A DNA stretch of 64,000 nt, from the NCBI RefSeq assembly GCF_002575655.3, contig NC_053040.3, forward strand, positions 462,940,780 to 463,004,779. The letters are read 5' to 3'. This DNA is from Aegilops tauschii subsp. strangulata. Its lineage: Eukaryota > Streptophyta > Magnoliopsida > Poales > Poaceae. This document shows, piece after piece, positions 1 through 11,957 of the stretch; position 1 is the stretch's first letter; every line of letters starts with the position of its first letter. The translations under genes and the position numbers were made by a program. The notes beneath the pieces are model-generated. The model was not told the origin of the DNA, ran no database searches, and worked only from the letters and a program-made list of their open reading frames with translations.

Positions 1-1373
1 TTATGCAACTCCCGTTTACCGGAGGAACACTTTGTGTGCTACCAAACGTCACAACGTAACTGGGTGATTATAAAGGTGCTCTACAGGTGTCTTCGAAGGT
101 ACTTGTTGGGTTGGCGTATTTCGAGATTAGGATTTGTCACTCCGATTGTCGGAGAGGTATCTCTGGGCCCACTCGATAATGCACATCACTATAAGCCTTG
201 CAAGCATTGCAACTAATGAGCTAGTTGCGGGATGATGTATTACGGAACGAGTAAAGAGACTTGCCAGTAACGAGATTGAACTAGGTATTGAGATACCGAC
301 GATCGAATCTCGGGCAAGTAATATACCGATGACAAAGGGAACAACGTATGTTGTTATGCGGTCTGACCGATAAAGATCTTCGTAGAATATGTGGGAGCCA
401 ATATGAGCATCCAGGTTCCGCTATTGGTTATTGACCGGAGAGGTGTCTCGGTCATGTCTACATAGTTCTCGAACCCGTAGCGTCCGCACGCTTAACGTTA
501 CGATGACGGTTATATTATGAGTTTATGTGTTTTGATGTACCGAAGGAGTTCGGAGTCCCGAATGAGATCGGGGACATGACGAGGAGTCTCGAAATGGCCG
601 AGACGTAAAGATCGATATATTGGACGACTATATTCGGACTTCGGAAAGGTTCCGAGTGATTCGGTTATTTTTCGGAGTACCGGAGAGTTACGGGAATTCG
701 TATTGGGCCTTAATGGGCCATACGGGAAAGGAGAGAAAGACCCCAAAGGGTGGCCGCACCCCTCCCCATGGACTAGTCCGAATTGGACTAGGGAGGGGGG
801 GCGCCCCCTTCCTTCTTTCTCCTTCTCCCTTCCCTTCTCCTATTCCAACAAGGAAAGGAGGAGTCCTACTCCCGGTGGGAGTAGGACTCCCCCCTTGGCG
901 CGCCCTCCTCCTTGGCCGGCGGCCTCCCCCTTGCTCCTTTATATACGGGGGCAGGGGGCACCCCAAAGACACAACAATTGATATATTGATCTCTTAGCCG
1001 TGTGCGGTGCCCCCCTCCATCATATTACACCTCGATAATATTGTAGCGGTGCTTAGGCGAAGCCCTGCGTCGGTAGAACATCATCATCGTCACCACGCCG
1101 TCGTACTGAAGAAACTCTCCCTCAACACTCGGCTGGATCGGAGTTCGAGGGACGTCATTGAGCTGAACGTGTGCTGAACTCGGAGGTGCCGTGCGTTCGG
1201 TACTTGATCGGTCGGATCGTAAAGACGTACGACTACATCAACCGCGTTGTGTTAACGCTTCCGCTTTCGGTCTACGAGGGTACGTGGACAACACTCTCCC
1301 CTCTTGTTGCTATGCATCACCATGATCTTGCGTGTGCGTAGGAATTTTTTTGAAATTACTACGTTCCCCAATA
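1..1373 (+). repeat. 5' LTR of element A (partial)
   Basis: The sequence matches 6813-8185 base for base apart from about 21 substitutions and two 1-base indels. It ends CCCCAATA, while the 3' LTR ends CCCCAACA, so the terminal CA has mutated to TA. A TATA-like TTTATATAC at about 938-946 sits before the probable transcription start. Short ORFs of 60-125 codons in either strand of this LTR recur in the other copy only because the DNA is the same and are not genes. Confidence 0.95.
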
Positions 1374-1374
1374 G

Positions 1375-1389
1375 TGGCATCCGAGCCAG
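1375..1389 (+). other. Primer-binding site of element A
   Basis: TGGCATCCGAGCCAG begins one base after the LTR end. It resembles the TGGTATCAGAGC complement of initiator methionine tRNA used by Copia elements. The same motif follows the LTR of element B at 48941. Confidence 0.8.
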
Positions 1390-2557
1390 GTTTTATGCGT
1401 TGATGTTATGCACGAGTAGAACACAAGTGAGTTGTGGGCGATATAAGTCATACTGCTTACCAGCATGTCATACTTTGGTTCAGCGATATTGTGAGTGAAG
1501 CGGCCCGGACCGACATTACGCGTACGCTTACGCGAGACTGGTTTCACCGTTGCGAGCACTCGTTGCTTAAAGGTGACTGGCGGGTGTCTGTCTCTCTCAC
1601 TTTAGTTGAACCGAGTGTGGCTACGCCCGGTCCTTGCGAAGGTTAAAACAGCACCAACTTGACAAACTATCGTTGTGGTTTTGATACGTAGGTAAGAACG
1701 GTTCTTGCTAAGCCCGTAGCAGCCACGTAAAACTTGCAACAACAAAGTAGAGGACGTCTAACTTGTTTTTGCAGGGCATGTTGTGATGTGATATGGTCAA
1801 GACATGATGCTATATTTTATTGTATGAGATGATCATGTTTTGTAACCGAGTTATCGGCAACTGGCAGGAGCCATATGGTTGTCGCTTTATTGTATGAAAT
1901 GCAATCGCCATGTAATTGTTTTACTTTATCACTAAGCGGTAGCGATAGTCGTAAAAGCAATAGTTGGCGAGACGGCAACGATGATACGATGGAGATCAAG
2001 GTGTCGCGCCGGTGACCATGGTGATCATGACGTTGCTTCGGAGATGGAGATCACAAGCACAAGATGATGATGGCCATATCATATCACTTATATTGATTGC
2101 ATGTGATGTTTATATTTTATGCATCTTATCTTGCTTTGATTGACGGTAGCATTATAAGATGATCTCTCACTAAAATTTCAAGATAAAAGTGTTCTCCCTG
2201 AGTATGCACCGTTGCGAAAGTTCTTCGTGCTGAGACACCACGTGATGATCGGGTGTGATAGGCTCTACGTTCAAATACAACGGGTGCAAAATAGTTGCAC
2301 ACACGGAATACTGAGGTTAAACTTGACGAGCCTAGCATATGCAGATATGGCCTCGGAACACGGAGACCGAAAGGTCGAGCGTGAATCATATAGTAGATAT
2401 GATCAACATAGTGATGTTCACCGTTGAAACTACTCCATCTCACGTGATGATCGGACATGGTTTAGTTGATATGGATCACGATCACTTAGAGGATTAGAGG
2501 GATGTCTATCTAAGTGGGAGTTCTTAAGTAATATGATTAATTGAACTTAAATTTATC
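1390..2557 (+). other. Untranslated leader of element A
   Basis: No sustained reading frame is present between the primer site and gag. The stretch is colinear with the leader of element B (48957-49206 plus 59229-60157), which supports a conserved non-coding leader. It contains the motif GGTCCTTGCGAAGG at about 1630, the homologous point at which element C inserted into element B. Confidence 0.7.
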
Positions 2558-3659
2558 ATGAACTTAGTCCTGATAGTATTTTGCAAATTATGTTGTAGAT
2601 CAATAGCTCGCGTTGTTGCTTCCCTGTGTTTTATTTTTGATATGTTCCTAGAGAAAATTATGTTGAAAGATGTTAGTAGCAAAGATGCGGATTGGATCCG
2701 TGATCTGAGGATTATCCTCATTGCTGCACAGAAAAATTATGTCCTTGATGCACCGCTAGGTGACAGACCTATTGCAGGAGCAGATGCAGACGTTATGAAC
2801 GTTTGGCTAGCTCAATATGATGACTACTTGATAGTTTAGTGCATCATGCTTAACGGCTTAGAATCGGGACTTCAAAGACGTTTTGAACGTCATGGACCAT
2901 ATGAGATGTTCCAGGAGTTGAAGTTAATATTTCAAGCAAATACCCGAGTTGAGAGATATGAAGTCTCCAACAAGTTCTGTAGCTAAAAGATGGAGGAGAA
3001 TAGCTCAAGCAGTGAGCATGTGCTCAGATTGTCTGGGTACTACAATCGCTTGAATCAAGTGGGAGTTAATCTTCCAGATAAAATAGTGATTGACAGAATT
3101 ATCTAGTCACCATCACCAAGTTAGTAGAACTTCGTGATGAACTATAGTATGCAAGGGATGACGAAAGTAATTCCCAAGCTCTTCGTGATGCTGAAATCGA
3201 CGAAGGTAGAAATCAAGAAAAACATCAAGTGTTGATGGTTGACGAGACCACTAGTTTCAAGAAAAGGGCAAAGGGAAGAAGGGGAACTTCAAGAAGAACG
3301 GCAAGCAAGTTGCTGCTCAAGTGAAGAAGCCTAAGTCTGGTCCTAAGCCTGAGACTAAGTGCTTCTACTGCAAAGAGAATGGTTACTGGAAGCGGAACTA
3401 CCCCAAGTATTTGGTGGATAAGAAGGATGGCAAAGTGAACAAAGGTATATTGGATATACATGTTATTGATGTGTACTTTACTAGTGTTTATAGCAACCCC
3501 TCGGCATTTGATATTGGTTCAGTTGCTAAGAGTAGTAACTCGAAACGGGAGTTGCAGAATAAACAGAGACTAGTAAAAGGCGAGGTGACGATGTGTGTTG
3601 GAAGTAATTCCAAGATTGATATGATCATCATCGCACACTCCCTATACTTTCGGGATTAG
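2558..3659 (+). pseudogene. gag of element A, decayed
   Basis: Gag of a Copia element packages the RNA. The first readable segment (2558-2839) starts with MNLVLIVF and contains AAQKNYVLDAPLG, the same protein as the 222-residue gag of element B. It is cut by TAG at 2837-2839 where B has a CAG codon. Further stops and shifts follow to about 3240. A zinc-knuckle segment (3321-3659) reads CFYCKENGYWKRNYPKY, so both the His and the last Cys of the CX2CX4HX4C knuckle have become Tyr. It cannot make a normal Gag. Confidence 0.85.
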
Positions 3660-3816
3660 TGTTGAAACTAAATAAGTGTTATTTGGTGTTTGCGTTGAGC
3701 ATGAATATGATTTGATCATGTTTGTTGCAATACGGTTATTCATTTAATTTAGAGAATAATTGTTGTTCTGTTTACATGAATAAAACCTTCTATGGTCATA
3801 CACCCAATAAAATGGT

Positions 3817-4925
3817 TTGTTGGATCTCGATCGTAGTGATACACATATTCATAATAATGAAGCCAAAAGATGCAAAGTTAATAATGATAGTGCAACTTAT
3901 TTGTGGCACTGCCGTTTAGGTCATATTGGTGTGAAGCGCATGAAGAAACTCCATACTGATGGGATTTTGGAATCACTTGATTATGAATCACTTGATGCTT
4001 GCGAACCATGCCTCATGGGCAAGATGACTAAGACTCCGTTCTCCGAAACAATGGAGCAAGCAACTGACTTATTGGAAATAATACATACTGATGTATGCGG
4101 TCCGATGAGTGTTAAGGCTCACGGCAAGTATCGTTATTTTCTGACCTTCACAGATGATTTGAGCAGATATGGGTATATCTACTTGATGAAACACAAGTCT
4201 GAAACATTTGAAAAGTTCAAAGAATTTCAGAGTGAAGCGGAGAATCATCGTAACAAGTAAATAAAAGTTTCTACGACGCAGAGGTAAAATATTTGAGTTA
4301 TGAGTTTGGCCTTCAGTTAAAACAATATGAAATAGTTTCACTACTCACGCCATCCGGAACACCACAACGTAATGGTGTGTCCGAACGTCATAACCGTACT
4401 TTATTGGATATAGTGCAATCTATAATGTCTCTTACCGATTTACCACTATCGTTTTGGGGTTATGCATTAGAGGCAACTGCATTCACGTTAAATAGGGCAC
4501 CGTCAGAATCCGTTGAGGCGACACAATATGAACTATGGTTTAGCAAGAAACCTAAGCTGTCGTTTCTTAAAGTTTGGGGCTGCGATGCTTATGTGAAAAA
4601 GTTTCAGCATGATAAGCTCAAACCCAAATCGGAGAAGTGCGTCTTCATAGAATACCCAAAAGAGACTATTGGATACACCTTCTATCACAGATCCGAAGGC
4701 AAGACATTCGTTGCTAAGAATGGATCCTTTCTAGAGAAGGAGTTTCTCTCGAAAGAAGTGAGTGGGAGGAAAGTAGAACTTGATGAGGTAACTGTACCTG
4801 CTCCCTTATTGGAAAGTAGTTCATCACAGAAATATGTTCCTGTGACTCCTACACCAATTAGTGAGGAAGTTAATGATGATGATCATGTAACTTCAGATCA
4901 AGTAACTACCAAACCTCGTAGGTAA
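3817..4925 (+). pseudogene. Integrase region of element A, decayed
   Basis: The GAG-pre-integrase zinc-binding region is visible (WHCRLGHIGVKRMKKLH, then CEPCLMGKMTKTPF). The integrase core follows, including HTDVCGPM with the first catalytic Asp and TDDLSRYGY. The frame breaks at 4258-4260. The stretch corresponding to the second catalytic Asp (the SDHGGEY motif in element B) is scrambled by a small deletion near 4273-4285. The C-terminal core resumes at 4293-4925. Integrase would be inactive. Confidence 0.85.
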
Positions 4926-4931
4926 ACCAGA

Positions 4932-6110
4932 GTGAGATCCACACCAGAGTGGTACGGTAATCCTGTTCTGGAGGTCATGTTATTTGACCATGACGAACCT
5001 ACGAACTATGAAGAAGCAATGATGAGCCCAGATTCCGCAAAATGGCTTGAGGCCATGAAATCTGAGATGAGATCCATGTATGAGAACAAAGTATGGACTT
5101 TGATTGACTTGCCCAATGATCGGCGAGCCATTGAGAATAAATGGATCTTCAAGAGGAAGACGGACGCTGATAGTAGTGTTACTATCTACAAATCTAGAAT
5201 TGTCGCAAAAGGTTTTCGACAAGTTTAAGGTGTTGACTACGATGAGAGTTTCTCACTCGTATCTATGCTTAAGTCTGTCCGAATCATGTTAGCAATTGCC
5301 GCATTTTATGAAATCTGGCAAATGGATAAACAAAACTGCATTCCTTAATGGATTTATTAAAGAAGAGTTGTATATGATGCAACCAGAAGGTTTTGTCAAT
5401 CCTAAAGGTGCTAACAAAATATGCAAGCTCCAGCGATCCATCTATGGACTGGTGCAAGTATCTCGGAGTTGGAATATACGCTTTGATAAGTTGATCAAAG
5501 GATATAGTTTTATACAGACTTGCGGTGAAGCCTGTATTTACAAGAAAGTGAGTGTGAGCACTACAACATTTCTGATAAGTATATGTGAATGACATATTGT
5601 TGATCGGAAATAATATAGAATTATTCTGCAAAGCATAAAGAAGTGTTTGAAAGGAGTTTTTCAAAGAAAGACCTCGGTGCAATTGCTTACATATTGAGCA
5701 TCAAGATCTATAGAGATAGATCAAAACGCTTGATGAGTTTTTTCAATGAGTACATACCTTGACAAGATTTTGAAGTAGTTCAAAATAGAACAGTCAAAGA
5801 AAGAGTTCTTGCCTGTGTTACAAGGTGTGAAATTGAGTAAGACTCAAAACCCGACCACGGCAGAAGATAGAAAGAGAATGAAAGTCATTCCCTATGCCTT
5901 GGCCATAGGTTCTATAAAGTATGCCATGTTGTGTACCAGATCTATTGTATACCCTACACTGATTTTGGCAAGGGAGTACAATAGTGATCTAGGAGTAGAT
6001 CACTGGACAGCGGTCAAAATTATCCTTAGTGGAATAAGGATATGTTTCTCGATTATGGAAGTGACAAAAGGTTCGTCATAAAGGATTACATCGATGCAAG
6101 TTTTGACACT
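4932..6110 (+). pseudogene. Reverse transcriptase / RNase H region of element A, decayed
   Basis: Pieces at 4932-5228 (KWLEAMKSEM, VWTLIDLPNDRRAIENKWIFK), 5296-5592 and 5809-6081 align in order with the Copia-type RT and RNase H of element B. Several shifts separate them. The catalytic segment around 5578-5610 is broken: the Val-Asp-Asp motif is no longer in an open frame. No product is expected. Confidence 0.85.
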
Positions 6111-6455
6111 AATCTAGATGACTCTAAGTCTCGGTCTAGATACATATTGAAAGTGGGAGCAATTAGCTAGAGTAGCTCCGTGCAGAGCATTGTAGACATA
6201 GAAATTTGCAAAATACTTACGGATCTGAATGTGACAGACCCGTTGACTAAAATTATCTCACAAGCAAAACATGATCACACCTTAGTACTCTTTGGGTGTT
6301 AATCACATAAGCGATGTGAACTAGATTACTGACTCTAGTAAACCCTTTGGGTGTTGGTCACATGACGATGTGAACTATGGGTGTTAATCACATGGTGATG
6401 TGAACTATTCCTGTTAAATCACATGGCGATGTGAACTAGATTATTGACTCTAGTG

Positions 6456-6467
6456 CAAGTGGGACAC
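6456..6467 (+). other. Polypurine tract of element A
   Basis: CAAGTGGGACAC lies immediately 5' of the 3' LTR. This is the expected position for the plus-strand primer. Upstream, 6280-6440 holds several imperfect copies of a short phrase (GGGTGTTAATCACAT...GATGTGAACTA), which is characteristic of the region before the 3' LTR in this family. Confidence 0.65.
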
Positions 6468-8185
6468 TGAAGGAAATATGCCCTAGAGGCAATAATAAAG
6501 TTATTATTTATTTCCTTATATCATGATAAATGTTTATTATTCATGCTAGAATTGTATTAACCGGAAACATAATACATGTGTGAATACATAGACAAACAGA
6601 GTGTCACTAGTATGCCTCTACTTGACTAGCTCGTTAATCAAAGATGGTTATGTTTCCTAGCCATAGACATGAGTTGTCATTTGATTAACGGGATCACCTC
6701 ATTAGGAGAATGACGTGATTGACTTGACCCATTCCGTTAGCTTAGCACTCGATCATTTAGTATGTTGCTATTGCTTTCTTCATGACTTATACATGTTCCT
6801 ATGACTATGAGATTATGCAACTCCCGTTTACCGGAGGAACACTTTGTGTGCTACCAAACGTCACAACGTAACTGGGTGATTATAAAGGTGCTCTACAGGT
6901 GTCTCCGAAGGTACTTGTTGGGTTGGCGTATTTCGAGATTAGGATTTGTCACTCCGATTGTCGGAGAGGTATCTCTGGGCCCACTCGGTAATGCACATCA
7001 CTATAAGCCTTGCAAGCATTGCAACTAATGAGCTAGTTGCGGGATGATGTATTACGGAACGAGTAAAGAGACTTGCCGGTAACGAGATTGAACTAGGTAT
7101 TGAGATACCGACGATCGAATCTCGGGCAAGTAACATACCGATGACAAAGGGAACAACGTATGTTGTTATGCGGTCTGACCGATAAAGATCTTCGTAGAAT
7201 ATGTGGGAGCCAATATGAGCATCCAGGTTCCGCTATTGGTTATTGACCGGAGAGGTGTCTCGGTCATGTCTACATAGTTCTCGAACCCGTAGGGTCCGCA
7301 CGCTTAACGTTACGATGACGGTTATATTATGAGTTTATGTGTTTTGATGTACCGAAGGAGTTCGGAGTCCCGGATGAGATCGGGGACATGACGAGGAGTC
7401 TCGAAATGGCCGAGACGTAAAGATCGATATATTGGACGACTAAATTCGGACTTCGGAAAGGTTCCGAGTGATTCGGTTATTTTTTGGAGTACCGAAGAGT
7501 TACGGGAATTCGTATTGGGCCTTAATGGGCCATACGGGAAAGGAGAGAAAGACCCCAAAGGGTGGCCGCACCCCTCCCCATGGACTAGTCCGAATTGGAC
7601 TAGGGAGGGGGGGCGCCCCCTTCCTTCTTTCTCCTTCTCCCTTCCCTTCTCCTATTCCAACAAGGAAAGGAGGAGTCCTACTCCCGGTGGAGTAGGACTC
7701 CCCCCTTGGCGCGCCCTCCTCCTTGGCCGGTGGCCTCCCCCTTGCTCCTTTATATACGGGGGCAGGGGGGCACCCCAAAGACACAACAATTGATCTATTG
7801 ATCTCTTAGCCGTGTGCGGTGCCCCCCTCCACCATATTACACCTCGATAATATCGTAGCGGTGCTTAGGCGAAGCCCTGCGTCGGTAGAACATCATCATC
7901 GTCACCACGCCGTCGTGCTGATGAAACTCTCCCTCAACACTCGGCTGGATCGGAGTTCGAGGGACGTCATCGAGCTGAACGTGTGCTGAACTCGGAGGTG
8001 CCGTGCGTTCGGTACTTGATCGGTCGGATCGTGAAGACGTACGACTACATCAACCGCGTTGTGTTAACGCTTCCGCTTTCGGTCTACGAGGATACGTGGA
8101 CAACACTCTCCCCTCTCGTTGCTATGCATCACCATGATCTTGTGTGTGCGTAGGAATTTTTTTGAAATTACTACGTTCCCCAACA
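6468..8185 (+). repeat. 3' LTR of element A (1718 bp)
   Basis: Complete LTR from TGAAGGAAATATGCCC to CCCCAACA. The related LTR of element B starts with the same TGAAGGAAATATG. The right flank begins TGAGC (8186-8190), which would be the 5-base target duplication if the left flank outside the window matches. Confidence 0.93.
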
Positions 8186-9301
8186 TGAGCCACTGATGCA
8201 GACATTGGCTCAGCTGTATGAGAGGGAGGACTACTAATTTAGTTTGATATAAGATATCGGTCAAGTCGCTGGAGGAGTTCCGGCGGTAGCCTAGGTGGCT
8301 ATCTATGGCGGAACTAGTCACACCACCGTGGATTCTTCTAAAATAACCGGTGGGGTATCTTTTGTAAGATCCACCATCAAGAAAATGAATAGAGCACCAC
8401 TCCATATGGAACCTACATTCCGACCTTAACTCGATGGAGCCAACAATAATGTTAATTTTGTGTTGACCCGTGTTGATGCCCTCAGTTATTGGTTGGATTT
8501 GACATTAGGATGAAAAGGATAAAGATGTGGCTAGATCTCGGTTGATTGGTTTAGCTAAATTTCACCCCACTGACATCAGTATATGATGTTTGCCCTTTTT
8601 TTCCTTTTTCTTGTCTTTGTGTTTTCTATACTTCCTTTTCTTCTTTCGCGCGTGTCTAACAAGGGATGTGCAACTGTAGGATGTGTGACTGCTGAGATAT
8701 ATGTAATTATAGTTGCCCGGCCGACCGAGATATGCAATTGTAGTTGTGCCCGTCCGACAAGGATATGCAAATGTAGTTGGGTGCCAGCAACTGTACTTGA
8801 GTGGAAAAGAGCAAAACTAGAACACAAGATGTATTAAAAACAGCGTAAAAGGTGCACTATGAAATGATAAAAAGCGGGTAATGAAAAAAAATCCGAAAGA
8901 ATATCCACATAAATTGACGAGTGTAATGTTAATCAAGATTTAACTAATTCAATTGATTAAGAACCAACAAATCCAAGAGGAAAAGAAAACCATATTCAGG
9001 CGCAAGGATGCACTGTATTCCTTTTTTTCTCGAAAAGGACCATATCTATTATAAAGATTCACCAAGAGTACAAGAAACCTCAAATACAGACGTTTATCTC
9101 AAAAGAATGCTGACTTGACCCTGAATGTTTTGGTCACTTTCTCATAGGTCGCTCTTTGTTTGGTCATTTATCTAATCTGTCGGTAGAATATTTTTGAACT
9201 TGTCGCATAATGTCAAATTTGTCCCGGATGCGTGTGGAACTCACTCGCCAGTTTGCACGACAGGGACACAGGCGACTCGCCAGAACCTCTATTGAGTCTC
9301 A
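8186..9301. other. Gene-free stretch upstream of the Rieske oxygenase gene
   Basis: No coding sequence is recognised. It contains the 33-base minisatellite described separately. At 9021-9110 a T-rich start followed by CTCGAAAAGGACC looks like the poly-A end of a non-LTR or SINE-type insertion on the minus strand, though no target duplication was found. Confidence 0.5.
8661..8792 (+). repeat. Four-unit 33-bp minisatellite
   Basis: Units start at 8661, 8694, 8727 and 8760, each exactly 33 bases. The middle two share GAGATAT-TGYAATTRTAGTTG followed by a CCCG-CCGAC motif; the outer two are more diverged. Because 33 is a multiple of three, the array stays open on both strands (84 and 83 codons), which explains the apparent ORFs there. 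Nothing indicates translation. Confidence 0.8.
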
Positions 9302-9309
9302 TATATACG
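9302..9309 (+). promoter_or_regulatory. Possible TATA box of the Rieske oxygenase gene
   Basis: TATATACG lies 138 bases before the ATG chosen at 9447, in an otherwise mixed-composition stretch. This is a plausible distance for a plant TATA box with a short 5' UTR. Nothing else supports it. Confidence 0.4.
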
Positions 9310-9446
9310 TACGTGTAACGTAGCGGGAAGCAAAGAGTCGTGTGTCTGCATGCAAACCCACGTGGCCTCTACAGTTTTTTTATCCGGGGCATCGAGCGGG
9401 CGAGCTCTGTGCGCCAACCAAACCACCACCACAGACCAGACCAGAC

Positions 9447-11368
9447 ATGACGCCCCCTCCTCCCACCACCGCGCTGCCCCGCCCCTCCCTCCTCCTCGCG
9501 GTCTCCTCCGCCGCGCTCAAGATCTCCTCCGCGGCGGCGAGCCCAGCGCGTGGCGTGCGGTGGCAGGGGGTCGGGGTCGGAAGGGGGAGGAGCCGCGCCG
9601 TCGGGAGGTGCTGGGCGGCGGCGGTGGAGGAGGCCGGCGCGCAGGAGCAGGACGGCGTGCTGCTCCCCCAGGAGGGGGAGGGGAGCGAGGCGGCCGGGAG
9701 GTACGACTGGCGGGAGGAGTGGTACCCGCTGTACCTGTCCAAGGAGGTGCCCGACGACGCGGCGCTCCCGCTCACCGTCTTCGACCGCCAGCTCGTGCTC
9801 TACCGCGACGCCGCCGGCGTGCTCCGCTGCCACGAGGACCGATGCCCGCACAGGTAGACGAGTGTGTCAGTACTTATCTCGTTTCAGTATAAAATCCCAA
9901 TTCGTGCATCTAAACTTAGAAATCCATCTTCATTCGAGCAGATGAAACTAGATCGCCATGATTGATAACTGAAGTTATAATACTGTGTAGCTCCGATCCT
10001 CTAACTGATCGCATGATCCAAACATGGCCGATTGCACTGCAGGTTAGCCAAGCTGTCAGAAGGGCAGCTCGTCGACGGCAAGCTGGAGTGCCTCTACCAT
10101 GGCTGGCAGTTCGACGGCGAGGGCAAGTGCGTCAAGATCCCGCAGGTCTTGTCTCGTCCTGCACTTCTTTCGAATCAAGTTCATTCATGGATCAGTACTA
10201 CGAACGCATGAGAAAATTCATGTGTTTGATTTGATTGATGCGCATGCAGCTGCCTGAGGGCGCCAAGATCCCGCGGAACGCGTGCGCGCGCAACTACGAG
10301 GTGCGGGACTCGCAGGGGGTGGTGTGGGTGTGGATGTCGCCGGCGACCCCGCCGGACGCCAAGAAGCTGCCGTGGTTCGAGCCGTACGCGCGGGCGGGGT
10401 TCACGGACCTGTCCACGGTGCACGAGCTCCCCTACGACCACTCCATCCTGCTGGAGAACCTCATGGACCCGGCGCACGTGCCCATCTCGCACGACCGCAC
10501 CGACTGGACGGCCAAGCGGGAGGACGCGCAGCCGCTGGCCTTCGAGGTCGCCGAGCGCACCGCCCGGGGCTTCGCCGGCCACTGGTGGCGCGAGCGCGCG
10601 CCGCACCTCCGCAACCTGCTCCGCTTCGAGGCGCCCTGCGTGCTCACCAACACGCTCGAGTTCGTGGACAAGGACGGCAGGGAGCAGTGCTTCTCGGCGC
10701 AGTTCCTGTGCCGGCCGGCCGGGCAGGGGAAGTCGATGCTGCTCGTCCGGTTCGGGTCCACGGCGAGGTCGCCGCTGCTGAGGGTGCTGCCGAAATGGTA
10801 CTTCCACCAGAACGCGTGCAAGGTGTTCGAGCAGGACATGGGGTTCCTGTCGTCGCAGAACGAGGTGCTGCTCCGGGAGAAGGTGCCCACCAAGGAGCTC
10901 TACCTCAACCTCCGCTCATCGGACACCTGGGTCGCCGAGTACCGGCGGTGGATGGACAGGGCCGGCCACGGCATGCCCTACTACTTCGGCCACAGCACCA
11001 TCTCGCCGCCGCCCGTGCCGGCCGTCGTGGAGCAGGCGCCGGCGGGGGCCGCCGCGGGCATCTCCGCGTCGTTCCCGGCCAAGGGCGGCTTCGGCACGCA
11101 GCACGCGCCCAACCCGACCAGCAGGTACTTCCGGCACGTCGTGCACTGCAAGGGGTGCAGGGACAGTGTCAACAGGTACACCGCCCTGAAGAAGGCCTTC
11201 GTCGTGCTCGCTGCGGTGGCTGCCGCCGCGGCCGTCTTGGCGGCGACGAGGCAGTGGAAGGCCGTCTTGCTGGGGGCCGCAGCCGTGCTCGCCGCGGCGT
11301 CGTATGCGTGTGGCTCTGTGGTTTCTTTGATCACAACCAACTTCATCAGGACACACAGAAGATTGTAA
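9447..11368 (+). CDS. Chloroplast Rieske [2Fe-2S] oxygenase, PAO/TIC55/PTC52 family (nearest PTC52/ACD1-like)
   Basis: Three exons: 9447-9853, 10043-10145, 10250-11368; both introns are GT-AG. Product 542 residues. Residues 1 to ~80 are rich in Ala, Ser, Pro and Arg, like a chloroplast transit peptide. The Rieske motif is CPH at 133-135 and CLYH at 152-155, split by intron 1, which supports the splice model. The mononuclear iron site reads [12 protein letters not shown] (240-251), giving Asp243, His246 and His251. A CKGC redox motif lies at 470-473, with two hydrophobic segments at ~484-501 and ~508-531. This order is that of pheophorbide a oxygenase, TIC55 and PTC52, envelope or thylakoid monooxygenases fed by ferredoxin. 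The start was chosen at MTPPPP because the upstream in-frame ATG adds non-conserved sequence. Which subfamily is an inference; PAO itself is less likely. The gene looks intact. Confidence 0.88.
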
Positions 11369-11957
11369 ATAAGCATAATTAGAGGCCGGGATAAGATCAT
11401 ACTGTCAGCGCATTTTAATCTAGTCAGCTAGAAACACTTCTCTGTTTTTACCCTTGTTTATATATCTATACTAGCATCATTTTGCCATCAGAAGTTGCAT
11501 GGCAAGACAAGTTCATAAGCCGACACTGAATTTTTAACTTGTCAAGAAACACTTTCTTCCACGTAGTGTATATGAGAAAAATAGCTATGCAATCAAAGAA
11601 ATAGAGCGAGTCTGTTCAGAAATACCGAAATTATGAAAATAACATACAGCACATGCATTTCATTCATTCGCACTTAAGCAACACACCAATGCAAGTGAGA
11701 TAGATCAACTTCAATATATATACAACCAAAGACCATATCTTCACTGTTGAAATACTGGCAACAATGCCTTAGGTCACACATCATGCAGACCAGACTCGAC
11801 AACGTCACACAAACACCAGCTCCTTGCCATGGGTTTGCTCACACAATATTACAGACCAGATACAGATAGTCAGCTTAGCCATCACAGCCGAAACACGTTC
11901 GATACGATACGTAGGTGGCTCCAAACGGATGATGCACTAGCAGGTAACCAGGTCGAT
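11369..11957. other. Convergent 3' flank between two genes
   Basis: These 589 bases separate the stop codons of the Rieske oxygenase gene and the SERINC gene and must hold both 3' UTRs. The sequence is AT-rich. I recognise no transposon or ORF in it. Confidence 0.6.

Larger units (their letters stand above)
1..8185 (+). mobile_element. Copia LTR retrotransposon A (Angela/BARE1/WIS type), 5' end outside window
   Basis: Seen: two nearly identical LTRs flank a methionine-tRNA-type primer site, a decayed gag-pol and a polypurine tract. The window begins inside the 5' LTR, at the base equivalent to 6813 of the 3' LTR. The LTR begins with the tract GGAAATATGCCCTAGAGGC and ends in TACGTTCCCCAACA, which I recognise as the Angela/BARE1/WIS group of Triticeae. 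The two LTRs differ at about 21 substitutions over 1373 compared bases by hand count (about 1.5 percent), so insertion is fairly recent. The internal region carries many stops and frameshifts, so the copy is non-autonomous. The target-site duplication cannot be tested because the left flank is missing. Confidence 0.95.

Noticed and set aside
510..997. ORFs of 78-125 codons on both strands in the LTRs of element A
   Set aside because: They repeat at the equivalent positions of the 3' LTR (7322-7793) because the DNA is the same. The translations are low complexity and change with 1-base indels.
10181..11400. Long minus-strand and alternative-frame ORFs over the Rieske oxygenase gene (up to 366 codons)
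   Set aside because: High GC removes stops in all frames. Only the 9447-11368 frame carries conserved motifs and consistent splice sites.
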